This document shows, piece by piece, positions 27,014 to 35,049 of a stretch of 64,000 nucleotides of DNA. This DNA is from an uncultured Bacteroidales bacterium. GTDB lineage: Bacteria; Bacteroidota; Bacteroidia; Bacteroidales; Paludibacteraceae. Location: positions 10,165-74,164 of the forward strand of contig CADCCH010000007.1 of the NCBI GenBank assembly GCA_902799875.1, given 5' to 3'. Position 1 is the stretch's first letter. Each line of letters begins with the position of its first letter. Under the pieces are notes generated by a model. The model ran no database searches and was not told the DNA's origin. It worked only from the letters and a program-made list of their open reading frames with translations. The translations under genes and the position numbers were made by a program.

Positions 27014-27819
27014 TGTTTTGTCTTTGTCGCATTAATAACTGTGACGATCACCGTAGCGGCACTGGCTACCGTACTCACCATACTGAGCCACAAACCTGCA
27101 TTAGCACTGCTGACCGCACGCACTTTGTTCGGAGAAACATAGATAACGTCATTTTGCTGCACATAGTAATACGGCGAAGTGAAGATGTCCTTGCTGCCCA
27201 GATTCAGACGCGCAATCTCTATCTTACCGTCCACTTCACGCGTCAGCAGCACGTTGTCACGACGGCCGTAAGCCGTCAGGTCCCCGGCGGCAGCAAGCGC
27301 CTCCAGGATCGTCATACGGCCACTGACCAACGCTATCTGGCCCGGACGAACCACCTCGCCCATGACCGATATCTTGGCGTTCACCAGATTCACATGAACC
27401 ATCGGATTGAGCACCTGGGAATCCAGCTGCTTCTTCAGATAAATCTCTATCTCATTGCGGCGCATACCGGCTACATGCAACTTGCCCAGCACCGGGAAAT
27501 CAATATTCCCCTCCTCATCCACAATATAGTATTGGAGCGCCGGCGTAGTTGACAACTGCTGCTCACCAGGCTTCGCATACACGACCATCGGCAGGTTATA
27601 AGGAGTAACTGCCTCCTGGTCCAATGCCGAAACGAAAATCGTCAGCGCATCTCCGGAACGGACTACCATCTCCGATTGAGGAACAAAAGCGGAATTGATC
27701 GAGTCCGCCGATTCCGGTTGGGCATCTCTAAGATACGTCATCCTCTTCTGCGTCACACAACTCATAGACACTACCGCCACAAGCACCAGCACGCAGATTT
27801 GTTTCAGTTTTCTGTTCAT
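27010..27819 (-). CDS. Wza-like polysaccharide export lipoprotein
   Basis: This 269-aa outer-membrane lipoprotein (VAVVSMSC lipobox) has the Poly_export domain (VRSGDALTIFVSALD, YYIVDEEGNIDFPVLGKLHV) and one SLBB domain (VSVMGEVVRPGQIALVSGRMTILEALAAAGDLTAYGRR in outline). A C-terminal hydrophobic stretch (WLSMVSTVASAATVIVTVI) may be the membrane-spanning helix. The start at 27819 gives a compact signal; an ATG 12 bases earlier is possible. It is the first gene of the wza-wzc-topB operon. Confidence 0.9.
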   Translation of the reverse strand: MNRKLKQICVLVLVAVVSMSCVTQKRMTYLRDAQPESADSINSAFVPQSEMVVRSGDALTIFVSALDQEAVTPYNLPMVVYAKPGEQQLSTTPALQYYIVDEEGNIDFPVLGKLHVAGMRRNEIEIYLKKQLDSQVLNPMVHVNLVNAKISVMGEVVRPGQIALVSGRMTILEALAAAGDLTAYGRRDNVLLTREVDGKIEIARLNLGSKDIFTSPYYYVQQNDVIYVSPNKVRAVSSANAGLWLSMVSTVASAATVIVTVINATKTKQ

Positions 27820-27848
27820 GGTTTGATCCATTTTTGATAATTAGCGTG

Positions 27849-27937
27849 CAAAATTACTAAAAATATTTGACATACGCAAGATTATACACTTTTTTTGTCA
27901 AATTATTTGCATATATGCAAATTTTGTTGTACTTTTG
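27849..27937. promoter_or_regulatory. Divergent promoters, export operon and sigma-54 activator
   Basis: Minus strand: TAATTTTG (plus 27849-27856) with CTTGCGTATGTCAAA as -33. Plus strand: ATTTGCATATATGCAAAT as -33 region (27905-27922) and TACTTTTG at 27930-27937. The plus -33 region is a perfect palindrome core TTTGCATATATGCAAA. Confidence 0.75.
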
Positions 27938-27960
27938 CATGACATTTTGGCAGGTTTGGT

Positions 27961-29142
27961 ATGACGCAACAGGAATTATTAGCCATCAAGCAGCGATTCG
28001 GCATCATCGGTCAGAGTCCGCTACTCAATAGAGACATTGAGATTGCCGTGCAAGTAGCACGCACCGATCTCAGTGTCCTTATTACCGGAGAATCCGGTGT
28101 GGGTAAAGAGCATTTCCCGAAAATCATTCATGCATACTCCGCCCGCAAACACGGACCATATTTTGCCGTCAACTGCGGCGCGATCCCCGAAGGCACTATT
28201 GATTCCGAACTTTTCGGACATGAGAAAGGTGCTTTTACGGATGCAAAAAATGAACACAAAGGATACTTCGAAATTGCCGATGGCGGAACCCTCTTCCTGG
28301 ATGAAGTAGGCGAACTGCCGCTGCAGACCCAAGTGCGTTTACTGCGTGTCTTGGAGACCGGCGAATATCTCCGCATGGGTTCCAGTCAGGTGCGCAAAAC
28401 GAATGTACGCGTGGTTGCGGCTACCAACCTCAATATGCGCCAAGCTATTGACGACGGACGTTTCCGTGAGGACTTATACTACCGGCTCAATACGGTAGAG
28501 ATCCGTGTCCCCGCGCTACGCGAGCGGAAAGAAGACATTCCGTTGCTCTTCCGCAAGTTTGCTGTGGACTTCTGCAACCGGTACCAGATGCCGCCGCTTT
28601 CGCTCAACGAAGAAGCGACCGCTTTATTGCAGAACTCCTACTGGCGAGGGAACATACGTCAACTCAAGAACCTCGCCGAACAAATAGCCATCATCGAACT
28701 GGACCACCAGATCAATGCCGACACCTTACGCAAATACCTTCCGCAAGAAGAGAACCGGCAGGAACTCGTTTTGCGCAATCCGTCGCAATCAACCGGCAAA
28801 GATTACTCACATGAGATCGGGATTCTCTATAATATGGTCATGCAAAACAAAAAAGATCTCGAGGAACTCAAAGAACTAATCGCCGGTCAGAAAACTATCG
28901 TTCGGGATTCCGAGATTCCGGTATTCCGTGAATCTGAAATGACACCCTCCATCGAGATTCCCACTCGCGACACAGAAGATATCTTTCCCGTTGAAGAATC
29001 ATCCCTCCGCATGGACGAGGTAGAGAAAGAGCAGATACGACGTGCATTAGAAGCATCCGGCGGCAATCGCAAAGTAGCTGCCGACATGCTTGGTCGCTCG
29101 GAAAGAACACTATATCGTAAAATCAAAGAGTATGGGTTATAA
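27961..29142 (+). CDS. Sigma-54-dependent transcriptional activator without receiver
   Basis: This 393-aa protein has the AAA+ domain that remodels sigma-54 polymerase: Walker A TGESGVGKE, the GAFTDA loop (HEKGAFTDAKNEHKGYFEIADGGTLFLDEVGELP in outline), sensor region VRVVAATN, and a C-terminal Fis-type helix-turn-helix (NRKVAADMLGRSERTLYRKIKEYGL in outline). The N-terminus is only about 20 aa, so no receiver or ligand domain is present. It overlaps lptE by 11 bases. Bacteroidetes often keep such an activator next to lptE; it may respond to envelope conditions. Confidence 0.92.
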   Translation: MTQQELLAIKQRFGIIGQSPLLNRDIEIAVQVARTDLSVLITGESGVGKEHFPKIIHAYSARKHGPYFAVNCGAIPEGTIDSELFGHEKGAFTDAKNEHKGYFEIADGGTLFLDEVGELPLQTQVRLLRVLETGEYLRMGSSQVRKTNVRVVAATNLNMRQAIDDGRFREDLYYRLNTVEIRVPALRERKEDIPLLFRKFAVDFCNRYQMPPLSLNEEATALLQNSYWRGNIRQLKNLAEQIAIIELDHQINADTLRKYLPQEENRQELVLRNPSQSTGKDYSHEIGILYNMVMQNKKDLEELKELIAGQKTIVRDSEIPVFRESEMTPSIEIPTRDTEDIFPVEESSLRMDEVEKEQIRRALEASGGNRKVAADMLGRSERTLYRKIKEYGL

Positions 29143-29662
29143 AGGCGAAAGGTTAAAGGTTATAGGTTATGGGATCGCATGTGCGGTTTTGTTTCTGATG
29201 TCCGGTTGTTCAATCAGTTTCAAATTCAACGGAGCCAACATCAACTACCAGACCACGCACTCTATCTCCATCGCGGATTTCCCCAACAATGCCCCGCTGG
29301 TTAATCCCACCCTCAGCAACACATTATCTGAAGGTATTCGCGAACTGTACCAGCGCCAGACGCGACTGCAGATTCTGCGTAAAGGAGGAGACCTTGAACT
29401 GGAAGGAGAAATAATCGGCTACGATATCTCACAAGGAGCTATTGCTGCCAATAGTTACGCTTCGGAAAGTAAACTCACTATCCGCGTACAAGTACATTTT
29501 ATCAATAATTTAAATCCCGAGGAATCGTTCGATAAAACCTATACGGCTTACCAAACTTTCGATGCCAACCGCTTGCTGACAGATGTCCAAGACGAGTTAT
29601 GCGCCATCATCGTATCGGAGATTGCCGATAATATCTATAACGATACGGTAGCTAAATGGTAG
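29132..29662 (+). CDS. lptE: LptE-family lipopolysaccharide assembly lipoprotein
   Basis: This 176-aa lipoprotein (signal AVLFLMSGC) has the LptE-like core: FKFNGANINYQTTHSISIADFPNNAPLVNP, then TRLQILRKGGDLELEGEIIGYD. LptE plugs the LptD barrel that inserts LPS into the outer membrane. The ATG at 29132, within the activator gene, places the hydrophobic signal properly; upstream in-frame ATGs would add a charged extension. Its stop is directly adjacent to the stop of the convergent OmpA gene. Confidence 0.82.
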   Translation: MGYKGERLKVIGYGIACAVLFLMSGCSISFKFNGANINYQTTHSISIADFPNNAPLVNPTLSNTLSEGIRELYQRQTRLQILRKGGDLELEGEIIGYDISQGAIAANSYASESKLTIRVQVHFINNLNPEESFDKTYTAYQTFDANRLLTDVQDELCAIIVSEIADNIYNDTVAKW

Positions 29663-30688
29663 TTACAACAACACGATTTCCACTCGGCGGTTCATCTGCC
29701 GGTGGGTTTCGTCGTCATTCGGCACAATCGGATCGCGTTCTCCTCTTCCTTCAATCTCAATCCGCTTCGCATCCACGCCGCGCTCTTCCATAGCGTGTTT
29801 TACCTCTTTGCAACGACCTTCAGAAAGCACTTGATTGGACCGGTCTGAACCCACATCATCCGTATGACCAACAATCCGGATTCGCTGATTGGGACGGGAG
29901 ATAAGAAACTGGTATAACTCGTTCAGCGCCGGCTCGGATGAATCCAGAATACGTGTTTTTCCTGTTGCAAAATAGATATTATGCAGCACGAATGATTTCA
30001 TCTCCCGAGGAGACATGATCACGCCGCCGAACTGCGTCGGATCGGTAATCGTATCATGAAAAGGGAAATAATCAGGAGCACCGGCATCTACCGTATAGAA
30101 CGGAATCCGGTCATCCAACAGCACCGCCAATACCGCATGTAAACTATCCGAAGTAGTCTGCATCACGCGCTGTTTCTCATGATTGCGAACAATCACATTG
30201 GCAGCTACCGCACGGCCTGTCAGTGAATCCGTCACGGTGAACGTCAGACGTGTCTCCGGATACAGATACAGCTTCACCGTATCTTCATCTTCCTTATGCG
30301 CAAACCAGACCGTGTCGGATGCAAAATAGCCTGTTTTGGCTGCTGCTGCCCAGTACTGACCGTACGGCAGGCCCCGCTGCACACGCGCTCTCTTGGTGTC
30401 CGTTGCCTTACTAACTTTCGGTTTCTTGTTCGGACGCGCTTTCACATCTTGCACCGTGATATGCGTAGCCGGTAACGGATCTCCGGACCGCAGATCAAAC
30501 GAATAGACATACAGCAACGGTTTCCCGTCCTTGATCCGCTGGCGTTTGGCCTTACGTCGCTGTGCTTCTTTCTTGCGTTCCATCTTAGCCTTCGCCTTGG
30601 CACGTTTCTGCGCCGGCGTCATGGCATAACAGCCCATTTCGCTTGCAACGAACAGCAGTAAAAACAATATGTACCAGAAGCGCTTCAT
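29663..30688 (-). CDS. OmpA-family envelope protein
   Basis: This 341-aa protein has a signal peptide, then a very basic segment (KRAKAKAKMERKKEAQRRKAKRQRIKDGK), a carboxypeptidase-regulatory-like beta domain (FTVTDSLTGRAVAANVIVRN) and a C-terminal OmpA peptidoglycan-binding domain (IRIVGHTDDVGSDRSNQVLSEGR). It should tether the outer membrane to the cell wall from the periplasm. The basic linker near the N-terminus is unusual. Its stop codon abuts that of lptE with no gap, so there is no room for separate terminators. Confidence 0.87.
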   Translation of the reverse strand: MKRFWYILFLLLFVASEMGCYAMTPAQKRAKAKAKMERKKEAQRRKAKRQRIKDGKPLLYVYSFDLRSGDPLPATHITVQDVKARPNKKPKVSKATDTKRARVQRGLPYGQYWAAAAKTGYFASDTVWFAHKEDEDTVKLYLYPETRLTFTVTDSLTGRAVAANVIVRNHEKQRVMQTTSDSLHAVLAVLLDDRIPFYTVDAGAPDYFPFHDTITDPTQFGGVIMSPREMKSFVLHNIYFATGKTRILDSSEPALNELYQFLISRPNQRIRIVGHTDDVGSDRSNQVLSEGRCKEVKHAMEERGVDAKRIEIEGRGERDPIVPNDDETHRQMNRRVEIVLL

Positions 30689-30694
30689 TTTTTT

Positions 30695-30732
30695 GTAAAA
30701 AACAGGAGGACAGTTCCGAAACTGTCCTCCTG
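30695..30732 (-). terminator. Terminator after the CAU tRNA
   Basis: CAGGAGGACAGTT pairs with AACTGTCCTCCTG around TCCGA, and on the minus strand a run of T follows (plus 30696-30702 region of A). It ends the transcript carrying the tRNA. Confidence 0.85.
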
Positions 30733-30735
30733 CTG

Positions 30736-30810
30736 TGGTCCCACTTGGGCTTGAACCAAGGACCCCCTGATTATGAGTCAGGTGCTACTAACCAACTGAG
30801 CTATAGGACC
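30736..30810 (-). tRNA. tRNA with CAU anticodon (Met or Ile2)
   Basis: A 75-base cloverleaf: acceptor GGTCCTA/TGGGACC, D loop with TTGG, anticodon stem-loop CCTGA-CTCATAA-TCAGG, T arm CTTGG-TTCAAGC-CCAAG, discriminator A. CCA is not encoded. CAU may be elongator Met or the lysidine-modified Ile tRNA; the sequence alone does not let me decide. It is not the initiator by its mismatch-free 1-72 pair. Confidence 0.9.
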
Positions 30811-30862
30811 CCGCGACCGAAGATCCAAAACGGCTTCGGATCGCACCCCTTAAAGGGGGACA

Positions 30863-32659
30863 TTATTGATTTTTGTTTTCTTGCAACTTACGGTGTGCCG
30901 TAATGCTATAGAGTCGGAGAACGTCTTTCGGCTCGATCTTCAACTCCTCGGCAGTAAGTTCCGGGATAATCAGCTCCATGCCCTCTTTGAAGTCATTCGG
31001 AGTAGTCATCTTATCCGTATTGGCTATGTAGATATATACCCAGCACTGCGAGTTGTTATAGTACTTGCGAGCGAGCTTGGAGAGCGTCATACCCTTCTCT
31101 ACGACCACCGTTTCATGCGGGCGTTTCATATATTGACCCACGAGATCTTCCTTTTTGCGGGACGATTCCTCGAGCGATACGGTCTCCACAGGATCCTCCT
31201 CATTCGGCAAATCGAGTTTCGGAACACGGATCGTGTTAGCTCTGTCGTAAACAACCGGTTGCGATTCATCCACATTGCGGTCTTCACTCTTATCCTGGAG
31301 CTGGATTTTCATGAGTTCGAAGGTCTCTTTGTCCACCAGGTGGATGGATACACGGCGGTTCGGTCCGAAGGACTTCGGCGATTTGCGGGCAGCAATCTTA
31401 CCGACACCGGCGTTGTACATATGATCAGCCGGAATCTCGTATTCCTCGGACAACTCGGCGAATACGTTCTTCGAACGACGGTCACCCAGGTCGTAGTTAT
31501 GCGCCTTGGAACCCGTGTTGTCGCAATAACCGATCACCACTGCATAGAGCTCCGGATCGTTCTCCATCACTTCTGCTGCCTCCTGGATAGTTGCTAAAGC
31601 ATCCTGACGAAGGATATCCTTGTCGTTATCAAAGTAAACATTGAAGATACGCGGCTGCTTCTTGCACTCCTCGCGAATAGTCTCACGAATGATGATCGAA
31701 TCGTATCGATAGATGATCGTGTCATGAGCGACAGGCTGATTAGTCTTAGCCAGCATATCGTCGAACGCCTTGTAAGAAGGCATATTACGCGGGTGCGACT
31801 TGGATACGGCCTCCAGTTTGAAGCGCAGATAGGCAGTGATATCGAAAATACCGTCATTATTCTTCGACGCATACGAGGAAGAACTCTGCTTATGGTATCC
31901 ACGGCCATCCACATAGTCACGCGTAAAATACGTATAGTTCGCGCGCAAACCTAAGGCCAACGTACGATTGAGGTTAAAATCAATACTGGCACCGGCCTGA
32001 ATGTAACCAATCATACGATAACCCTTGTCGTAATCCGGACCTACATTACCGTCTGCATTGATATAATTAACCGTATTACCACGTCCGTGGGTAGGATTGA
32101 TCCACATGTCCTTCTCGGCGTCAAAGTACTTGTCGTCCATATAATACTTGGCACGTTTATACCAAGCGCCACCGGCACCGAAATAAGGGAACATCGAGAA
32201 GATTTTCTTGTTTACACGCGGGAAGAAAAGATTGATAATATCAAACGACACATAAGCACCCGCCTTATGCATATGACCGGTAAGCAAGGTATCGACATTA
32301 TACTGCTTCAGTTCACCATCCGTTTTACCCGTAACCGTGTACATATCGTACATATACTCCACGCCAACGTTCCATACCGGAGTAAAGTTGTATTCCACAA
32401 CCAATCCAAGGGTAGGAATAGCCACATTATGCTTCATCTCGGAAGTAAAGTCACCATCAAACGCACTAAATCCAATATGCGGAATGATAGACCAATGCGC
32501 AATCTCGGGCTTAATACCTTTCTCATTCTCCTCAATCTTATACGGGTGAACACCCTTGATTGAATCCTGCTCTTGCGGCTGAATAATATCAGCCTCTTGC
32601 GCCCACGTCAAAGACGCGAAAGCGAAACATAAAACAGATATAAGTACACCTTTCTTCAT
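30863..32659 (-). CDS. Outer-membrane barrel, OmpA and LysM fusion protein
   Basis: This 598-aa protein has a signal peptide, a beta-barrel-like N-terminal domain (WSIIPHIGFSAFDGDF, VGVEYMYDMYTV, LGLRANYTYFTRDY), an OmpA domain near residues 340-450 (FNVYFDNDKDILR, VIGYCDNTGSKAHN, ANRRVSI-like end) and a C-terminal LysM domain (VVEKGMTLSKLARKYYNNSQCWVYIYIAN). It thus has two separate peptidoglycan-binding modules behind a barrel. A tRNA lies 52 bases after its stop and is likely cotranscribed. A large structural envelope role is inferred. Confidence 0.85.
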   Translation of the reverse strand: MKKGVLISVLCFAFASLTWAQEADIIQPQEQDSIKGVHPYKIEENEKGIKPEIAHWSIIPHIGFSAFDGDFTSEMKHNVAIPTLGLVVEYNFTPVWNVGVEYMYDMYTVTGKTDGELKQYNVDTLLTGHMHKAGAYVSFDIINLFFPRVNKKIFSMFPYFGAGGAWYKRAKYYMDDKYFDAEKDMWINPTHGRGNTVNYINADGNVGPDYDKGYRMIGYIQAGASIDFNLNRTLALGLRANYTYFTRDYVDGRGYHKQSSSSYASKNNDGIFDITAYLRFKLEAVSKSHPRNMPSYKAFDDMLAKTNQPVAHDTIIYRYDSIIIRETIREECKKQPRIFNVYFDNDKDILRQDALATIQEAAEVMENDPELYAVVIGYCDNTGSKAHNYDLGDRRSKNVFAELSEEYEIPADHMYNAGVGKIAARKSPKSFGPNRRVSIHLVDKETFELMKIQLQDKSEDRNVDESQPVVYDRANTIRVPKLDLPNEEDPVETVSLEESSRKKEDLVGQYMKRPHETVVVEKGMTLSKLARKYYNNSQCWVYIYIANTDKMTTPNDFKEGMELIIPELTAEELKIEPKDVLRLYSITAHRKLQENKNQ

Positions 32660-32703
32660 ACCGAAAAAGAGATAATATTATCTAAATTTCACAATTCAGG
32701 GTG

Positions 32704-32802
32704 CAAAGATACTGCTTTTTTTTGACATAAGCAAATATTTTTGAAAAAAAAGATCTTTTTTTATTCAACTATTGCATATGTGGATTTTATTTTGTAACTT
32801 TG
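32704..32802. promoter_or_regulatory. Divergent promoters, OmpA-LysM gene and pta operon
   Basis: Minus strand: TATCTTTG (plus 32704-32711) with ATTTGCTTATGTCAAA as -33 box. Plus strand: ATTGCATATGTGGA from 32771 and TAACTTTG at 32795-32802. Both fit the Bacteroidetes pattern with the extended -33 box. Confidence 0.75.
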
Positions 32803-32841
32803 TACCCGATTTGAAAGCACATAAATAAATTCTAAAATAAT

Positions 32842-33840
32842 ATGGACATTTTACAACAAATGATCGCGCGTGCGAAGGCAAATCCGCAGCGCATTGTGTT
32901 GCCGGAAGGCGATGAACCCCGTACTCTGGAAGCTGCAAACATCTTGCTCAAAGATAAGATTGCGCAGCTTATTTTGATTGGTGATCCGGATAAAATCCGC
33001 TCCATGGCGGCAGAAAAAGGGTATGAGCACATTAAGGAAGCGAAGATCGTAGATCCAATTCATGATCCGAAGATGCCGGAGTATGCAAATCTGCTCTTCG
33101 AACTTCGTAAAGCCAAAGGTATGACGGAGGAAGAGGCGTCTAAGAAAGCGCAAGATCCGCTGTACCTCGGCTGTCTGATGATTAAAGCAGGAGACGCTGA
33201 CGGAGAACTCGCCGGTGCGCGCGGCACGACTGCCGACACCATTCGTCCGGCCTTCCAGATTCTGAAGACCAAACCCGGTTGTTCCATCGTCAGTGGTGCA
33301 TTCCTGATGTTTACCCCTGCTAAACACCTCGGTGAGAACGGATTCCTACTCTTTGCCGACTGCGCTGTAAACCCGAATCCGTATGCCAAACAACTCGCTG
33401 AGATTGCTATCTCCACCGCCGAGACTGCACGCGCTATTGCCGGCATCGAGCCGCGCGTAGCGATGTTGTCCTTCTCCACCAAGGGCAGTGCCAAGCATGA
33501 GCTCGTGGACAAAGTCCAAGAGGCTACCCGGCTGGCCAAGGAGATGGCTCCCGAACTGCAACTGGACGGTGAGCTCCAAGCGGATGCCGCACTCGTGGAG
33601 TCGGTTGCAAAAACCAAAGCGCCGGGTAGCCCCGTTGCCGGTAAAGCAAACGTACTCGTCTTTCCGGATCTGCAGGCCGGTAACATCGGATACAAACTGG
33701 TAGAGCGCTTCAGCGGTGCAGATGCAGTAGGTCCGATTCTGCAAGGTATCGCCGCGCCGGTCAATGACCTCAGCCGCGGATGCAAGGTACAAGACATCGT
33801 ACAAATGGTAGTAATCACAGCAAACCAAGCAATCAAATAA
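32842..33840 (+). CDS. pta: Phosphate acetyltransferase
   Basis: This 332-aa enzyme interconverts acetyl-CoA and acetyl phosphate, the first step of acetate production. The sequence is a typical short-form Pta: RIVLPEGDEPRTLEAA at the start, GCLMIKAGDADGELAGA, SFSTKGSAKHELVDKV, GELQADAALVESVAKTKAPGSPVAGKANVLVFPDL in outline. Length and start are normal. It lies 4 bases before ackA. Confidence 0.95.
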   Translation: MDILQQMIARAKANPQRIVLPEGDEPRTLEAANILLKDKIAQLILIGDPDKIRSMAAEKGYEHIKEAKIVDPIHDPKMPEYANLLFELRKAKGMTEEEASKKAQDPLYLGCLMIKAGDADGELAGARGTTADTIRPAFQILKTKPGCSIVSGAFLMFTPAKHLGENGFLLFADCAVNPNPYAKQLAEIAISTAETARAIAGIEPRVAMLSFSTKGSAKHELVDKVQEATRLAKEMAPELQLDGELQADAALVESVAKTKAPGSPVAGKANVLVFPDLQAGNIGYKLVERFSGADAVGPILQGIAAPVNDLSRGCKVQDIVQMVVITANQAIK

Positions 33841-33844
33841 TATC

Positions 33845-35035
33845 ATGAAAATCTTAGTTTTGAACTGCGGTAGCAGTAGTATCAAATACAAGCTCTTCGA
33901 CATGGAGAGCAAGTCTGTAATGGCGCAAGGCGGTATCGAGAAAATCGGTCTTCCCGACTCGTTCCTGCAAGTGAAGTTACCTAACGGAGAGAAAGTAAAA
34001 TTCGAGAAATCGATGCCGGAGCATACCGTAGGTATCGAGTTGATTCTCGAGAAACTTGTGGATCCGCAGGTAGGTTGTATCAAGGACCTCAAGGAGATCA
34101 ACGCAGTCGGACACCGCGTAGTCCACGGTGGTGAGAAATTCAACAAGTCCGTACTCATTACTCCGGAAGTGAAGGAGCAGATCATCCAATGCGTTGAATT
34201 GGCTCCGCTGCACAACCCCGCTAACCTCAAGGGTATCGACGCCATCGAGAAGATCTTACCGGGTGTTCCGCAAGTAGCAGTTTTCGACACCGCGTTCCAC
34301 CAGACCATGCCGGATTACGCGTACATGTACGCGATTCCTTATGAGTTATACGAGAAATATGCCATCCGCCGTTACGGTTTCCACGGCACCAGCCACCGTT
34401 ACGTATCGGCACGCGTTTGCGAGTTCCTCGGCATTAAACCCGAAGGCAAGAAGATCGTTACCTGCCACATCGGTGGTGGTGGTAGCTGCACGGCCGTTAT
34501 GGACGGCAAGAGCGTCGACACATCCATGGGTCTGACCCCGGTAGAAGGACTCGTCATGGGTACCCGTTCCGGTGACCTCGACCTCGGTGCTGCAACGTTC
34601 ATCATGGATAAAGAGCACCTCGACACCGCAGCTTTCAACAACCTCGTTAACAAGAAATCCGGTTTACTCGGTGTGTCCGGTGTTTCCAGCGACTGCCGCG
34701 ATATCGAAGCAGCCATCAATGCCGGCAACAAACGTGCTGACCTCGCACGTAAAATGTTCATCTACCGTACCATCAAGTACATCGGTGCATATGCCGCAGC
34801 GATGAACGGTCTGGACATCCTCGTCTTCACCGCAGGTATCGGAGAGAACGACCCGTACATCCGTGCCCAGATCATGAAGGGCCTCAGCTTCCTCGGTATC
34901 GAAGTAGATGAAGAGGCCAACAAAGTGCGTGGCGAAGAGCGTATCATCTCTAAACCGGGCTCTAAAGTAACCGTTTGCCTCATCCCGACGGACGAGGAGT
35001 TGATGATCGCCAGCGACACCGCTGCACTTGTATAA
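33845..35035 (+). CDS. ackA: Acetate kinase
   Basis: This 396-aa enzyme makes ATP from acetyl phosphate, completing the fermentation to acetate. It has the ASKHA N-terminal ILVLNCGSSSIKYKLF, the HRVVHGG motif, RRYGFHGTSHRYV, CHIGGGGS and the C-terminal FTAGIGEN. Position after pta is classic. The gene after it, a GH13 protein, starts 14 bases downstream. Confidence 0.97.
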   Translation: MKILVLNCGSSSIKYKLFDMESKSVMAQGGIEKIGLPDSFLQVKLPNGEKVKFEKSMPEHTVGIELILEKLVDPQVGCIKDLKEINAVGHRVVHGGEKFNKSVLITPEVKEQIIQCVELAPLHNPANLKGIDAIEKILPGVPQVAVFDTAFHQTMPDYAYMYAIPYELYEKYAIRRYGFHGTSHRYVSARVCEFLGIKPEGKKIVTCHIGGGGSCTAVMDGKSVDTSMGLTPVEGLVMGTRSGDLDLGAATFIMDKEHLDTAAFNNLVNKKSGLLGVSGVSSDCRDIEAAINAGNKRADLARKMFIYRTIKYIGAYAAAMNGLDILVFTAGIGENDPYIRAQIMKGLSFLGIEVDEEANKVRGEERIISKPGSKVTVCLIPTDEELMIASDTAALV

Positions 35036-35049
35036 CACCATTGATTACC

